Of a stretch of DNA of 64,000 nt, positions 19,866-28,386 are shown piece by piece. Each line of letters starts with the position of its first letter. Within the stretch, counting starts at the first letter, position 1. The notes under the pieces are model-generated. The model saw only the letters and a list, made by a program, of their open reading frames with translations. It did no database searches and had not been told where the DNA came from. Source of the DNA: Thermodesulfobacteriota bacterium (GTDB lineage Bacteria > Thermosulfidibacterota > Thermosulfidibacteria > Thermosulfidibacterales > B14-G1); the NCBI GenBank assembly GCA_024274915.1, contig JAJSAC010000063.1:19976-83975 (forward strand), read 5' to 3'. The position numbers and the translations under genes were made by a program.

Positions 19866-20275
19866 AGAAGGCCAGGGCCACCTTTAGGGTGAGGTACGGA
19901 GAGACGGACAGAATGGGAGGGGTCTATTACGCCAACTACGTGGCGTGGTTTGAAATGGGGCGGAGTACCCTCATGAGGGAGGCAGGATGTCCTTACAGCC
20001 TTCTGGAGGAAGGAGGGTGTGTCCTGCCGGTGGTGGAGGCTTACTGTAAGTATAGGTGCCCTGCCCATTACGATGATCGTTTGGTGATGGAGACGTGGCT
20101 TACCAAACTCACCAAGAGGGACATCACCTTCAGCTATCGGATTTTGAGGGACGGGAAAGTGCTGGCTGAGGGTTATACCCGCCACATACCCGTTAGTCCT
20201 GAAGGGAAGCGTATACCTGTGCCCCCTCGCCTCTTCCCTTTGCTGGAGCCTTACTTGGATGTTAGTGGGGTTTGA
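19862..20275 (+). CDS. acyl-CoA thioesterase, YbgC/4-hydroxybenzoyl-CoA family
   Basis: A 137-residue single hotdog-fold protein. The motif RYGETDRMGGVYYANYVAWFE holds the catalytic Asp and the conserved helix of the YbgC family. It should hydrolyse short acyl-CoA thioesters; the substrate is unknown. It starts in an ATGA overlap with the peptidase and is the last gene of the run that begins at pilM. The next gene, hisD, is 186 bases on and probably separately transcribed. Confidence 0.88.
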   Translation: MKKARATFRVRYGETDRMGGVYYANYVAWFEMGRSTLMREAGCPYSLLEEGGCVLPVVEAYCKYRCPAHYDDRLVMETWLTKLTKRDITFSYRILRDGKVLAEGYTRHIPVSPEGKRIPVPPRLFPLLEPYLDVSGV

Positions 20276-20299
20276 CAGGAGAATTATTTATGTTGTAGT
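20272..20299 (+). promoter_or_regulatory. possible promoter for hisD
   Basis: TTGACA at 20272-20277, a 16-base spacer and TGTAGT at 20294-20299. The -35 overlaps the stop codon of the preceding gene. The -10 is weak (four of six). The leader that would result, about 160 bases, contains small hairpins at 20308-20347 and 20403-20423; the second is followed by a T-rich stretch. I see no run of His codons, so a classic his attenuator is not supported. Confidence 0.35.
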
Positions 20300-20461
20300 T
20301 AGTCTTAGCGAGCCTTCCGCTGTTTCTGGGATGGAGAGGTTAGAAACGGAAGAGAGGGGTGGCCTTTTGTTTGGTTCTTCCCGCCCTGTGGGGCCGGCGA
20401 GGGGTAGAAAAGTTATATCTACCTTTCCTGTTTTATACCATCTTCTCCCCGGGGTGAGTTT

Positions 20462-21751
20462 ATGTTGAAGATCTACAAGGTGGGGGATTTCTCTTTCACC
20501 CACTGGTTAGATAGGTTGGAGAGACGGGGAGAGGTGTTGGAGTCTCGGGTAGTAGAGGAGGTTCGGGGTATCATTGAGGCTGTCAGGACCAAGGGGGACG
20601 AAGCCCTTTTGGAATATACCGAAAAGTGGGATGATTTTCGGATCTCTTCTCCTCAAGAGTTGATTATAGAGAGGTCCCAGATGGAAGCGGCCTTTCTTTC
20701 CCTGCCATCCGAGCTCCGTCTAGCTTTGGAGAAGGCGTCGGACAGGATCAAGAGGTTTCACGAGGTTCAGAGGGAAAATTCTTGGTTCTTTTGCGAAGAG
20801 AATGGCACTATTCTGGGACAGAAGGTGACCCCTTTGGATAGAGTGGGGGCTTATGTTCCTGGAGGTAGGGCCAGTTACCCTTCTTCTTTATTGATGAATG
20901 TGATCCCTGCCCGGGTGGCTGGGGTCAAGGAGGTGGTGGTTTGTTCTCCCACCCCCAGGGGCGAGGTTAATGAAGCCCTCCTGGGCGCGGCCTATCTGGC
21001 CCAGGTGGACAGAATATACAGGGTGGGTGGGGCCCAGGCCGTGGCTGCCATGGCTTACGGTACAAGGCTCATACCACCTGTGGACAAGATAGTGGGACCG
21101 GGCAATATCTATGTGGCCACAGCCAAAAAGATGCTTTACGGCAAGGTGGACATCGACATGGTGGCTGGTCCCAGTGAGATTCTCGTTTTGGCGGATGACA
21201 CAGCCCCTCCCTCCTATGTCGCTGCAGATCTCCTTTCCCAAGCTGAACACGATCCCTTGGCTTCAGCTATTCTCATCACTCCTTCCATGGCATTGGCCGA
21301 AGAGGTGGCAAAGGAAGTAGAGAACCTTTTGGAGGGGTTGACCACTTCCTCTACAGCTCGGGATTCCCTGGCTGAATATGGAGGGGCAGTGGTGTGTTCT
21401 ACCCTGGAAGAGGGGATAGATCTGGTGAATAGGCTTGCTCCCGAGCACCTGGAGATCCTTACCCGGGATCCCTGGGGGGTATTGCCCCTGGTAGACCACG
21501 CAGGGGCAATTTTTTTGGGTGTATATTCTCCAGAACCCATGGGGGATTACATGGCGGGACCCAACCACGTCCTGCCCACGGGAGGTCGGGCTAGGTTTTC
21601 TTCTCCCCTCGGTACCAGGGACTTTGTTAAGTACTCTAGTGTGATATCTCTGAGTAAAGGGGCTTTCAGAGAGCTGCAGGATGGGGTGGTTACCCTGGCC
21701 AGGTGGGAGGGGTTACCTGCCCATGCAAGGGCCGTGAAGATTAGAGAGTAG
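20462..21751 (+). CDS. hisD: histidinol dehydrogenase
   Basis: A 429-residue enzyme catalysing the last two steps of histidine synthesis (histidinol to histidine with 2 NAD+). Family signatures: VGAYVPGGRASYPSSLLM, the VDKIVGPGNIYVATAKK segment, VDIDMVAGPSEILVLAD, LLSQAEHDP (zinc ligand) and the late GPNHVLPTGGRARFSSPL. The length is typical. The ATG is preceded by GGGGTGAG. No other his gene is adjacent, so the pathway is scattered. It runs into the PEP synthase gene after 18 bases. Confidence 0.96.
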   Translation: MLKIYKVGDFSFTHWLDRLERRGEVLESRVVEEVRGIIEAVRTKGDEALLEYTEKWDDFRISSPQELIIERSQMEAAFLSLPSELRLALEKASDRIKRFHEVQRENSWFFCEENGTILGQKVTPLDRVGAYVPGGRASYPSSLLMNVIPARVAGVKEVVVCSPTPRGEVNEALLGAAYLAQVDRIYRVGGAQAVAAMAYGTRLIPPVDKIVGPGNIYVATAKKMLYGKVDIDMVAGPSEILVLADDTAPPSYVAADLLSQAEHDPLASAILITPSMALAEEVAKEVENLLEGLTTSSTARDSLAEYGGAVVCSTLEEGIDLVNRLAPEHLEILTRDPWGVLPLVDHAGAIFLGVYSPEPMGDYMAGPNHVLPTGGRARFSSPLGTRDFVKYSSVISLSKGAFRELQDGVVTLARWEGLPAHARAVKIRE

Positions 21752-21769
21752 AAGGATGGGGAGGAAAAG

Positions 21770-24211
21770 ATGAAATATATCAAATGGTTCAGAGAGATAG
21801 GCATGGAGGACTTGCCTCTAGTGGGGGGCAAGAACGCCTCTCTGGGAGAGATGTTTCGGGCCCTTACGCCCAAGGGGGTGAAGGTTCCCGATGGCTTTGC
21901 TATTACGGTGGACGCCTATTGGGATATTCTCGAGCATAACAATCTCAGGGAGAGGATCCAGGAGATCCTGGAGGATCTGGACACCTCAGACATGGAGGAT
22001 CTGGCCGCCAGGGGAAAGAAGGTGAGGGACCTTATCTATTATTCCAGTTTTCCAGAGGAGCTGGAGGCGGAGATCAGAGAGGCGTACGAAAGGTTGTGCG
22101 AGGAGTATGGTTCCGATACGGATGTGGCCGTCCGTTCTTCTGCCACGGCAGAGGATTTGCCTGATGCCTCCTTTGCAGGTCAGCAGGACACCTACCTCAA
22201 CATCAAAGGGGCTGACAAGGTGATAGATGCCTGTAAGAAGTGTTTTGCTTCCCTTTTTACCAACAGGGCCATCTCTTACCGGCATGATAAGGGTTTTGAC
22301 CAGTTTAGCGTGGGGCTGTCCATAGGTATTCAGAAGATGGTTCGTTCTGACCTGGCCTGCAGTGGGGTGATGTTCACCATAGACACAGAGAGCGGATTTA
22401 AGGACGTGGTTTACATCACCGCCACTTATGGTTTGGGTGAAGTCTTGGTCCAGGGAGAGGTGAATCCCGATGAGTATTATGTGTTCAAGCCCACTCTTTT
22501 TAAGGGTTACCGTCCCATTGTGAGGAAGCAGCTGGGGAAGAAGCAGATCAAGATGATTTACTCTGACAAAGTGGGTACCAAGAGTGTTAAGAAGGTGGTG
22601 GTACCTAAGCTGGAGAGGATGAAGTTTGCCCTCAACGATGACGAGATCCTCAGGTTGGCCCATTGGGCGGTGCTCATTGAGGACCACTATACCCAGAAGG
22701 CGGGTTCCCCCCGTCCCATGGACATAGAGTGGGCCAAGGACGGCATCACCGATGAGCTTTTCATAGTTCAGGCTCGCCCCGAGACGGTCCATTCCCAGCG
22801 GCGTATGGACGTTATGGAGACCTATCGTCTAAAGGAACGGGGCAAGGTGCTGGTGACAGGCAAAAGCGTTGGTGACAAGGTGGGCACGGGCAAGGTGAGG
22901 GTCATATCCAATGTCAAGGAGATGCACAAATTCCAGCCGGGGGAGGTGCTGGTCACAGAGATGACGGACCCCGACTGGGAGCCCATCATGAAGTTTGCCT
23001 CGGCCATCGTTACAGATAAGGGGGGCAGGACCTGCCACGCTGCCATAGTTAGCCGGGAGATGGGGGTGCCCGCTGTGGTGGGCACGGGTAACGCCACAGA
23101 GGTACTCATGACCGGTCAAGAGGTGACCGTTTCCTGTGCTGAAGGGGATGTGGGATACGTTTATGAGGGTATCCTGGGGTATGAAGTGGACAGGGTGGAC
23201 CTCAAGGACCTGCCTCGCCCCAAGACCAAGATCATGATGAACCTGGGCAATCCCGAGGAGGCCTTCAAGTACTCTTTCGTCCCCAACGACGGTGTGGGGT
23301 TGGCCAGATTGGAGTTCATCATCAACTCTTACATTAAGATCCATCCCCTGGCCCTGGCTTATTTCCACAGGCTGGAGGAGATTGGGGCCAGGGCGGGAGC
23401 CACTCCCGAGCAGATAAAGGATTTGAAGGCCACCATTGAGGAGATGACTTTGGGGTATCCTAGCAAAACGGAGTACTTTGTGAGAAAGCTGGCTGAGGGT
23501 GTGGGCACCATTGCCGCCGCCTTCTATCCCAATGATGTGATAGTTCGTATGAGCGATTTCAAGAGTAACGAGTATGCCAACCTCATTGGTGGGTTCCTCT
23601 TCGAACCCGAAGAAAACAACCCTATGCTGGGTTTCAGGGGTGCCAGCCGGTACTACCATCCCAAGTACAGGGACGGATTTGCCCTGGAATGTAGGGCCAT
23701 GAGGGTGGTGAGGGACGAAATGGGCCTCACCAACGTGAAGCTTATGGTACCTTTCTGCCGCACCCCCGAAGAGGGGATCAAAGTGATCGAGGAGATGGAG
23801 AAGAACGGTCTTGTCCAGGGAGATAATGGTCTTCAGGTCTATGTCATGTGCGAGCTCCCCGTGAACGTGGTCTTGGCCGATGCTTTTTCCGATATCTTCG
23901 ATGGGTTCTCCATCGGGTCCAATGACCTCACCCAGCTGGTCCTGGGGGTGGACAGAGATTCGGAGCTGATTGCCGACATCTTTGACGAAAGAAACGAGGC
24001 GGTGAAGCGCATGATTGCCCAGGTGATAGAGGTGGCCCATCGATACGATCGGAAGGTGGGTATCTGTGGACAGGCCCCTTCGGACTACCCCGAGTTTGCC
24101 CAGTTCTTGGTGGAATGTGGCATAGACAGCATATCCCTCAACCCCGACACGGTTCTCAAAGGCACCCTTACCATACTGGAGGCTGAGGGCAAGGGCAAAG
24201 TAGTGAGTTGA
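21770..24211 (+). CDS. ppsA: phosphoenolpyruvate synthase (pyruvate, water dikinase)
   Basis: An 813-residue enzyme making PEP from pyruvate and ATP for gluconeogenesis. The N-terminal ATP-grasp domain has VGGKNASLGEMF and VAVRSSATAEDLPDASFAGQ. The swivelling domain has the phospho-His motif GGRTCHAAIVSRE near residue 422. The C-terminal TIM barrel has MLGFRGASRYY, the GSNDLTQLVLGVDRDS segment and the catalytic Cys in VGICGQAPSD. The length is right for PpsA. The ATG has a GGGGAGG ribosome site. The gene is convergent with the HD-GYP regulator gene; a G/C hairpin lies between the two stops. Confidence 0.96.
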   Translation: MKYIKWFREIGMEDLPLVGGKNASLGEMFRALTPKGVKVPDGFAITVDAYWDILEHNNLRERIQEILEDLDTSDMEDLAARGKKVRDLIYYSSFPEELEAEIREAYERLCEEYGSDTDVAVRSSATAEDLPDASFAGQQDTYLNIKGADKVIDACKKCFASLFTNRAISYRHDKGFDQFSVGLSIGIQKMVRSDLACSGVMFTIDTESGFKDVVYITATYGLGEVLVQGEVNPDEYYVFKPTLFKGYRPIVRKQLGKKQIKMIYSDKVGTKSVKKVVVPKLERMKFALNDDEILRLAHWAVLIEDHYTQKAGSPRPMDIEWAKDGITDELFIVQARPETVHSQRRMDVMETYRLKERGKVLVTGKSVGDKVGTGKVRVISNVKEMHKFQPGEVLVTEMTDPDWEPIMKFASAIVTDKGGRTCHAAIVSREMGVPAVVGTGNATEVLMTGQEVTVSCAEGDVGYVYEGILGYEVDRVDLKDLPRPKTKIMMNLGNPEEAFKYSFVPNDGVGLARLEFIINSYIKIHPLALAYFHRLEEIGARAGATPEQIKDLKATIEEMTLGYPSKTEYFVRKLAEGVGTIAAAFYPNDVIVRMSDFKSNEYANLIGGFLFEPEENNPMLGFRGASRYYHPKYRDGFALECRAMRVVRDEMGLTNVKLMVPFCRTPEEGIKVIEEMEKNGLVQGDNGLQVYVMCELPVNVVLADAFSDIFDGFSIGSNDLTQLVLGVDRDSELIADIFDERNEAVKRMIAQVIEVAHRYDRKVGICGQAPSDYPEFAQFLVECGIDSISLNPDTVLKGTLTILEAEGKGKVVS

Positions 24212-24225
24212 TTTGTTGTGTTGGG

Positions 24226-24254
24226 GAGGGGGGATAGTCTAGCCTTCCCCCCTC
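24226..24254. terminator. hairpin between convergent ppsA and HD-GYP genes
   Basis: GAGGGGGGA at 24226-24234 is a perfect inverted repeat of TCCCCCCTC at 24246-24254, with an 11-base loop. It spans the stop codon of the minus-strand gene. Neither side has a clear T tract, so its efficiency as an intrinsic terminator is doubtful. Confidence 0.4.
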
Positions 24255-25354
24255 TTCAGACTCTCCAGGACCTTTAGAGTGCTTTTCACCCTCGAGTCTT
24301 GGATGGTCTTTTGTATCTCTTGAATCTCTGGCAGTGTGTCGAAGAAGGCCTCCACTATGAGAGGGTCGAAGTGTTTGCCAGATTCTCTTTTGATCACTTC
24401 CAAGACCTCCTTGTTATCCATGGCCGGCCGGTAGACCCTGTGAGAAGTGCAGGCGTCGAAAAAGTCTGCCAGGCCACATATACGCCCTTCCAAGGGGATC
24501 TCATCTCCCCGAAGCCCATGGGGGTAGCCTTTGCCGTCCCAGCGTTCGTGGTGGGTGAGGGCCATGGTCTCTGCCATTTTTAATACGGGGTGCTGGGAAC
24601 CTGAGAGGATCTCTGCACCTATGACGGTGTGGCGTTTCATGATCTCGAACTCTTCTTTGCTGAGGGGGCCTTGTTTCAAAAGGATGTTGTCGGGGATTCC
24701 TATCTTGCCCACGTCGTGCATGGGGGAGGCGTAGAGAATTTCTTTCTGTTCTTCCAAGGATAGCCCCATCTCCCGGGCCAGGACCTGGCAGTAACGACTC
24801 ATTCTCTGGATGTGCTCTCCTGTCTCGTCGTCCCTGTATTCGGCGGCTCTACCGAGGCGCTGGATGATTTCAAGATAAGCGTTGTCCAGTTTTTTGTAGG
24901 CTTCCTGGAGTTCCTGGGTCCTTTTGTTCACCTCCCTTTCCAGGAGATCCTTTATGCCTTCCAGGTAGTCGTTGTAGGCTTTCACCTTCAGCAGGTTCTT
25001 GACTCTGAGAAGGAGTTCTACCCTGTCTATAGGTTTTACCAGGTATTCATCGGCCCCAACTTCCAAACCCTTGAGCTTGGATTCCCTGTCTCCCAGGGCC
25101 GTCACCATGACAATGGGTGTGGTGGACAGTTCCTTCTTGGACTTGAGGGTCTTGCATACTTCGAATCCGCTGATGTCAGGGAGCATGATGTCCAGAAGGA
25201 TGATGCTGGGTTTTTCCTTTTGGGCTTTTTCTAGGGCTTCTGTGCCTGTTACTGCTTTGGACACCTGGTAGCCCAGTTGTTGAAGAATGGTTTCTAAAAG
25301 CATGAGATTGACGGGGTCGTCGTCTACCACCAGAATTTTAGTTGGCTCTTCCAT
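24239..25354 (-). CDS. response regulator with HD-GYP output domain (cyclic di-GMP phosphodiesterase type)
   Basis: A 371-residue cytoplasmic regulator. The receiver domain (1 to about 122) has the acidic pair in VVDDDP, the phospho-accepting Asp in LLDIMLPD and the Lys in LVKPID. A coiled-coil linker (about 125-170) leads to the HD-GYP domain with HDVGKIGIPD, HHERWDGKGYPHGL and LADFFDACTS. The diagnostic GYP and metal ligands are intact, so activity against cyclic di-GMP is likely. It overlaps the kinase gene by 17 bases, so the kinase is the probable phosphodonor. Confidence 0.92.
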   Translation of the reverse strand: MEEPTKILVVDDDPVNLMLLETILQQLGYQVSKAVTGTEALEKAQKEKPSIILLDIMLPDISGFEVCKTLKSKKELSTTPIVMVTALGDRESKLKGLEVGADEYLVKPIDRVELLLRVKNLLKVKAYNDYLEGIKDLLEREVNKRTQELQEAYKKLDNAYLEIIQRLGRAAEYRDDETGEHIQRMSRYCQVLAREMGLSLEEQKEILYASPMHDVGKIGIPDNILLKQGPLSKEEFEIMKRHTVIGAEILSGSQHPVLKMAETMALTHHERWDGKGYPHGLRGDEIPLEGRICGLADFFDACTSHRVYRPAMDNKEVLEVIKRESGKHFDPLIVEAFFDTLPEIQEIQKTIQDSRVKSTLKVLESLKRGEG

Positions 25355-26513
25355 CGTGTCCTCCGGTTTTTCTTGGGGGCTGGGGGATTATCATCACAAA
25401 TCTGACCCCTTTTCCACCCTCTCCTCGTTCTACCCATACATCCCCCCCATGGGCTGTGACAATCCTCCTCACCAGAGGAAGCCCCACACCCATGCCCTGA
25501 TACTTCCTGGTGAGGGGGTCTTCCAGCTGTTTAAAAGGCTCCCATATCTCTTCCATGTATTGGGGGGGGATTCCTATACCCGTGTCCCACACGGATACTT
25601 TAATTCCTCCCGGGGCTTCTTCCACCTTTATCCCAATCTTTCCCCCTGGCGGGGTGAACTTTACAGCATTGGACAGGAGATGGTGGAGGGCTCTGTGGAT
25701 CTTTCCCTTGTCAAGGAGGGCTCGACCGATTTTTACCTCCTTGACAAGGGAAAGGTTCTTTTCGAGGACTCTTGGACCCAGGGTTTCCAGCACCTTGTCT
25801 ATCAGGGAAAGGAGATCCACGCTCTCTAATTTTATCTTCCCTTCTTCTCTTTTCATCTCCCACAGTAGAGTGATATCATTTATTGTATCTTTCATCTCTT
25901 GGGCTTTCTCTAAAATGTGGTTCAGACATTCTTGGGTGTGGCTTGGTAGCTTGTCTCTCTCTTCTTCCAGTACCTGGGAGAACCCAATTATGCTGTGGAG
26001 AGGTGTCCGTAGTTCGTGAGCCACTCGTTTCATAAAAGTTGCCTGGATCTCCATGTTTTTTTTGAGTTCCCTGATGGTTTCCGAGAGCTCTTCTTCTCGA
26101 GCTTGGAGCTGTTGGGAGAGCTCCTTCTCCCTCCAGATCTTCTCAAGGGATGATGCGAGGATTTCTGCTATGACTTGCCAAATTTCTTCCTCTTCTGGAC
26201 TCATTTCCCAGGTATTTGATGGTAATATTATGAGACTCCCCAGTTGAGTGTCTCCCAGTTTTATGGCGAAATGTCTTCCCTTTTCTGTTTCTTGGGCCTT
26301 GTGGAGGAGTTGGGGATTGGAGGGTGGGAATGTGAAGGTCTCCTTCTCACCCCAGGGGGGGGCCATGATCAGAACCAGGCCTTCAAGACCCAAATCTTCC
26401 AGAGGAATGTCTTTGAGGGCGTTGAGGATCCCCTCCTTTTCTCGGGCCTTGATTATGCGAGAGCAGAGGTTTAAAAGGCTTCTTCCCCTTCTACCAAGAG
26501 AAGTTTTTTTCAT
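25338..26513 (-). CDS. soluble sensor histidine kinase
   Basis: A 391-residue protein without membrane segments. The N-terminal 150 residues resemble a GAF-like sensor, though without clear motifs, followed by a coiled coil. The HisKA domain carries the H box FMKRVAHELRTPLHSIIGFSQ. The ATPase domain shows the N box (HHLLSNAVKFTPPGG), G1 (VWDTGIGIP) and G2 (GMGVGLPLVRRIV). It should autophosphorylate and pass phosphate to the HD-GYP regulator encoded downstream in the same two-gene operon. The signal is unknown. The gene is divergent from the NarL-type regulator. Confidence 0.92.
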   Translation of the reverse strand: MKKTSLGRRGRSLLNLCSRIIKAREKEGILNALKDIPLEDLGLEGLVLIMAPPWGEKETFTFPPSNPQLLHKAQETEKGRHFAIKLGDTQLGSLIILPSNTWEMSPEEEEIWQVIAEILASSLEKIWREKELSQQLQAREEELSETIRELKKNMEIQATFMKRVAHELRTPLHSIIGFSQVLEEERDKLPSHTQECLNHILEKAQEMKDTINDITLLWEMKREEGKIKLESVDLLSLIDKVLETLGPRVLEKNLSLVKEVKIGRALLDKGKIHRALHHLLSNAVKFTPPGGKIGIKVEEAPGGIKVSVWDTGIGIPPQYMEEIWEPFKQLEDPLTRKYQGMGVGLPLVRRIVTAHGGDVWVERGEGGKGVRFVMIIPQPPRKTGGHDGRAN

Positions 26514-26712
26514 CTTTCCCTTCCTATGAAAGATATGCGTTTCCCGTTTTCCAAGTTAGAATACCCCCTTTCTGTTTCCAGTCAATTCCATGTCAGTCAA
26601 ACGTGGTATCCGGCTTGAGAGGTCTCTTCAGTTCGCATTTTGTGGATTCTATCCAATTAAAGACTTAAACTCCATCCCTGTGTAAGTACAGAAATTACAC
26701 ACTTTTTCCCAA

Positions 26713-26740
26713 TTGCCAACCCACTGGTTATAGGTATTAT
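26713..26740 (+). promoter_or_regulatory. probable sigma-70 promoter for the NarL-type regulator
   Basis: TTGCCA at 26713-26718, a 16-base spacer and TATTAT at 26735-26740, giving a leader of about 35 bases before the ATG. It lies within a 268-base A+T-rich divergent region (26514-26781) that I otherwise read as empty of genes. A promoter for the kinase operon must also lie here, but I could not fix it. Confidence 0.55.
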
Positions 26741-26781
26741 GGGGTATCAAAAGTTTTAAATAAATAAATCAAGGGGTCGTT

Positions 26782-27420
26782 ATGGTAAAGGTTATTTTAG
26801 TAGACGATCATACGCTTTTCAGAGAAGGATTGAGGCGCTTGTTGGAGGCGGAGGGAGACATTGAGGTAGTAGGAGAGGCTGAGGAAGGACTGAAGGCCCT
26901 TGGTATGGTTAGAGTTTATAGGCCCGACGTGGCCATTGTGGACATAGCCATGCCTGGGCTCAATGGAATAGAGATCACCAAGCTCCTCAAAGAATCTTCC
27001 CCGGAGACCAAGGTGATAATCCTGTCTGTTTATGATCGTTTGGACTATGTGAAGGAGGCTCGCGAGGCGGGGGCCTCTGCCTATCTGGATAAGGACGTCT
27101 CTTCCCAGGTGTTGCTGGATGTTTTAAGGAGGATTCTGAAGGGAGAGGAGTATTTCCCCCAGTTGGGTGACTTGAGGGGCAAGGAGAGGAAGAGGCAGCT
27201 CACTCCCAGGGAAAAAGAGGTGGTGAAGCTCATCGCCTTGGGTAAGACCAGCAGGGAGATCGCTCAGATTTTGGGTTTGAGTGTTAAAACGGTGAATACC
27301 CACAGGAACAACATTATGAGAAAGTTGGAGATTAAGAATACGGCTGGTCTGGTGAGGTATGCCCTATTCTCGGGCTTGGTCACCCCTTTTGACTTGGGGG
27401 AAGAAGAGCTCAATATGTGA
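26782..27420 (+). CDS. LuxR/NarL-family response regulator
   Basis: A 212-residue transcription regulator. The receiver has LVDDHTLFREG, the phosphorylated Asp in AIVDIAMPG and the Lys in YLDKDVS. The C-terminal LuxR helix-turn-helix is LTPREKEVVKLIALGKTSREIA with LSVKTVNTHRNNIMRKL. It has no adjacent cognate histidine kinase: the divergent kinase is paired with the HD-GYP regulator, so this one is an orphan or is cross-phosphorylated. It has its own promoter and is followed by two hairpins. Confidence 0.94.
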   Translation: MVKVILVDDHTLFREGLRRLLEAEGDIEVVGEAEEGLKALGMVRVYRPDVAIVDIAMPGLNGIEITKLLKESSPETKVIILSVYDRLDYVKEAREAGASAYLDKDVSSQVLLDVLRRILKGEEYFPQLGDLRGKERKRQLTPREKEVVKLIALGKTSREIAQILGLSVKTVNTHRNNIMRKLEIKNTAGLVRYALFSGLVTPFDLGEEELNM

Positions 27421-27484
27421 AGGGCCCCTTGGAGGGGCTTTTACCAGTGACAATAGGATTGGGCCTTTGCAAGAAGGCCCAATC
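27421..27484 (+). terminator. two tandem hairpins after the NarL-type regulator
   Basis: The first stem is GCCCC/GGGGC (27424-27438), followed by TTTT: a normal intrinsic terminator. The second is a perfect 11-bp stem, GATTGGGCCTT (27457-27467) with AAGGCCCAATC (27474-27484) and a 6-base loop, without a T tract. The second may protect the RNA end or be a regulatory structure ahead of the transaldolase gene. Confidence 0.65.
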
Positions 27485-27562
27485 TTATGGCTCGGCTTTG
27501 ACACCCCCCTTCACTGTTGCTACTAAGGTTTGCACCAGAGAATCTAGGGAGGGTGGAATTCC

Positions 27563-28216
27563 ATGAAGTTCTTTCTCGATACTGCGATAGTGGAGGAGAT
27601 CAGAGAGGCTGTAGGGTGGGGAGTGGTGGATGGAGTCACCACCAATCCCTCTCTGGTGGCCAAGGCGGGCAGGTCTATGGAAGAGGTGATCCTGGAGATA
27701 TGTGAGATAGTGGACGGTCCTGTTTCTGCCGAGGTTCTGAGTCTTACCGCTGAAGAGATGGTACCCGAGGCCCAGAAACTGGCGGCCATCCACCCCAACG
27801 TGGTGATAAAGATCCCCATGACGGAGGAGGGGCTCAAAACGGTTAGTCGCCTTTCTCCATTGGGGGTGAAGACCAACGTCACCCTGGTCTTTTCCGCCAA
27901 TCAGGCCCTCATGGCGGCCAAGGCCGGGGCCACCTTTGTCTCTCCCTTCATCGGTCGTCTGGATGACATTTCCCATGAGGGGATGGACATTATTAGAGAG
28001 ATAGTGCCCATCTTCCAGAATTACGACCTGGAAACCCAGGTGATAGTGGCCAGCATCAGGCATCCCCGCCATGTGGTGGAGGCCGCCCTTATCGGCGCCG
28101 ATGTAGCCACCATTCCCTTCAAGGTGTTGAAACAGATGGTGAAGCACCCCCTGACCGACATTGGTATTGCTCGTTTCCTGGAGGACTATAAGAAGGCGTT
28201 CGGTGAGAAAGACTGA
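27563..28216 (+). CDS. tal: transaldolase, small (TalC/FSA-like) type
   Basis: A 217-residue class I aldolase-fold enzyme. [11 protein letters not shown] and [15 protein letters not shown] open the barrel, [12 protein letters not shown] carries the Schiff-base Lys near residue 92, and [11 protein letters not shown] and [12 protein letters not shown] are the phosphate-binding segments. Small transaldolases of about 215 residues transfer dihydroxyacetone units in the pentose phosphate network; a fructose-6-phosphate aldolase activity cannot be excluded. It is monocistronic. A block of short-word repeats separates its end from rsmA. Confidence 0.93.
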   Translation: MKFFLDTAIVEEIREAVGWGVVDGVTTNPSLVAKAGRSMEEVILEICEIVDGPVSAEVLSLTAEEMVPEAQKLAAIHPNVVIKIPMTEEGLKTVSRLSPLGVKTNVTLVFSANQALMAAKAGATFVSPFIGRLDDISHEGMDIIREIVPIFQNYDLETQVIVASIRHPRHVVEAALIGADVATIPFKVLKQMVKHPLTDIGIARFLEDYKKAFGEKD

Positions 28217-28386
28217 GAGGTCAAAGGCTAAGGGCTAGAGACTGAAGGCTAAGGGTTAAGGGCGGGGGGGCAGCGTTCAGAGTTCTATGTTCAGTGTTCT
28301 AGGTCCTCTGAACCAGGGGATAAAGCTTTGAACCTTGGACGTAGAACGTTGAACAAGTGTCATGCTGTTACCCGTTACGTATCACG
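28217..28386. repeat. intergenic short-word repeat block with imperfect inverted repeat
   Basis: The gap between the transaldolase and rsmA is made of repeated words: AGGCTAAGGG twice, then GTTCAGAGTTCT/GTTCAGTGTTCT. The segment at 28289-28306 and the one at 28337-28354 are inverted copies matching at 15 of 18 positions. The block has no coding potential. It belongs to the family of word-repeat junctions seen at six other places in the window. Confidence 0.6.

Noticed and set aside
22829-24040. 403-codon open frame opposite ppsA
   Set aside because: Shadow of a strongly biased gene; the plus-strand PEP synthase motifs are unambiguous.
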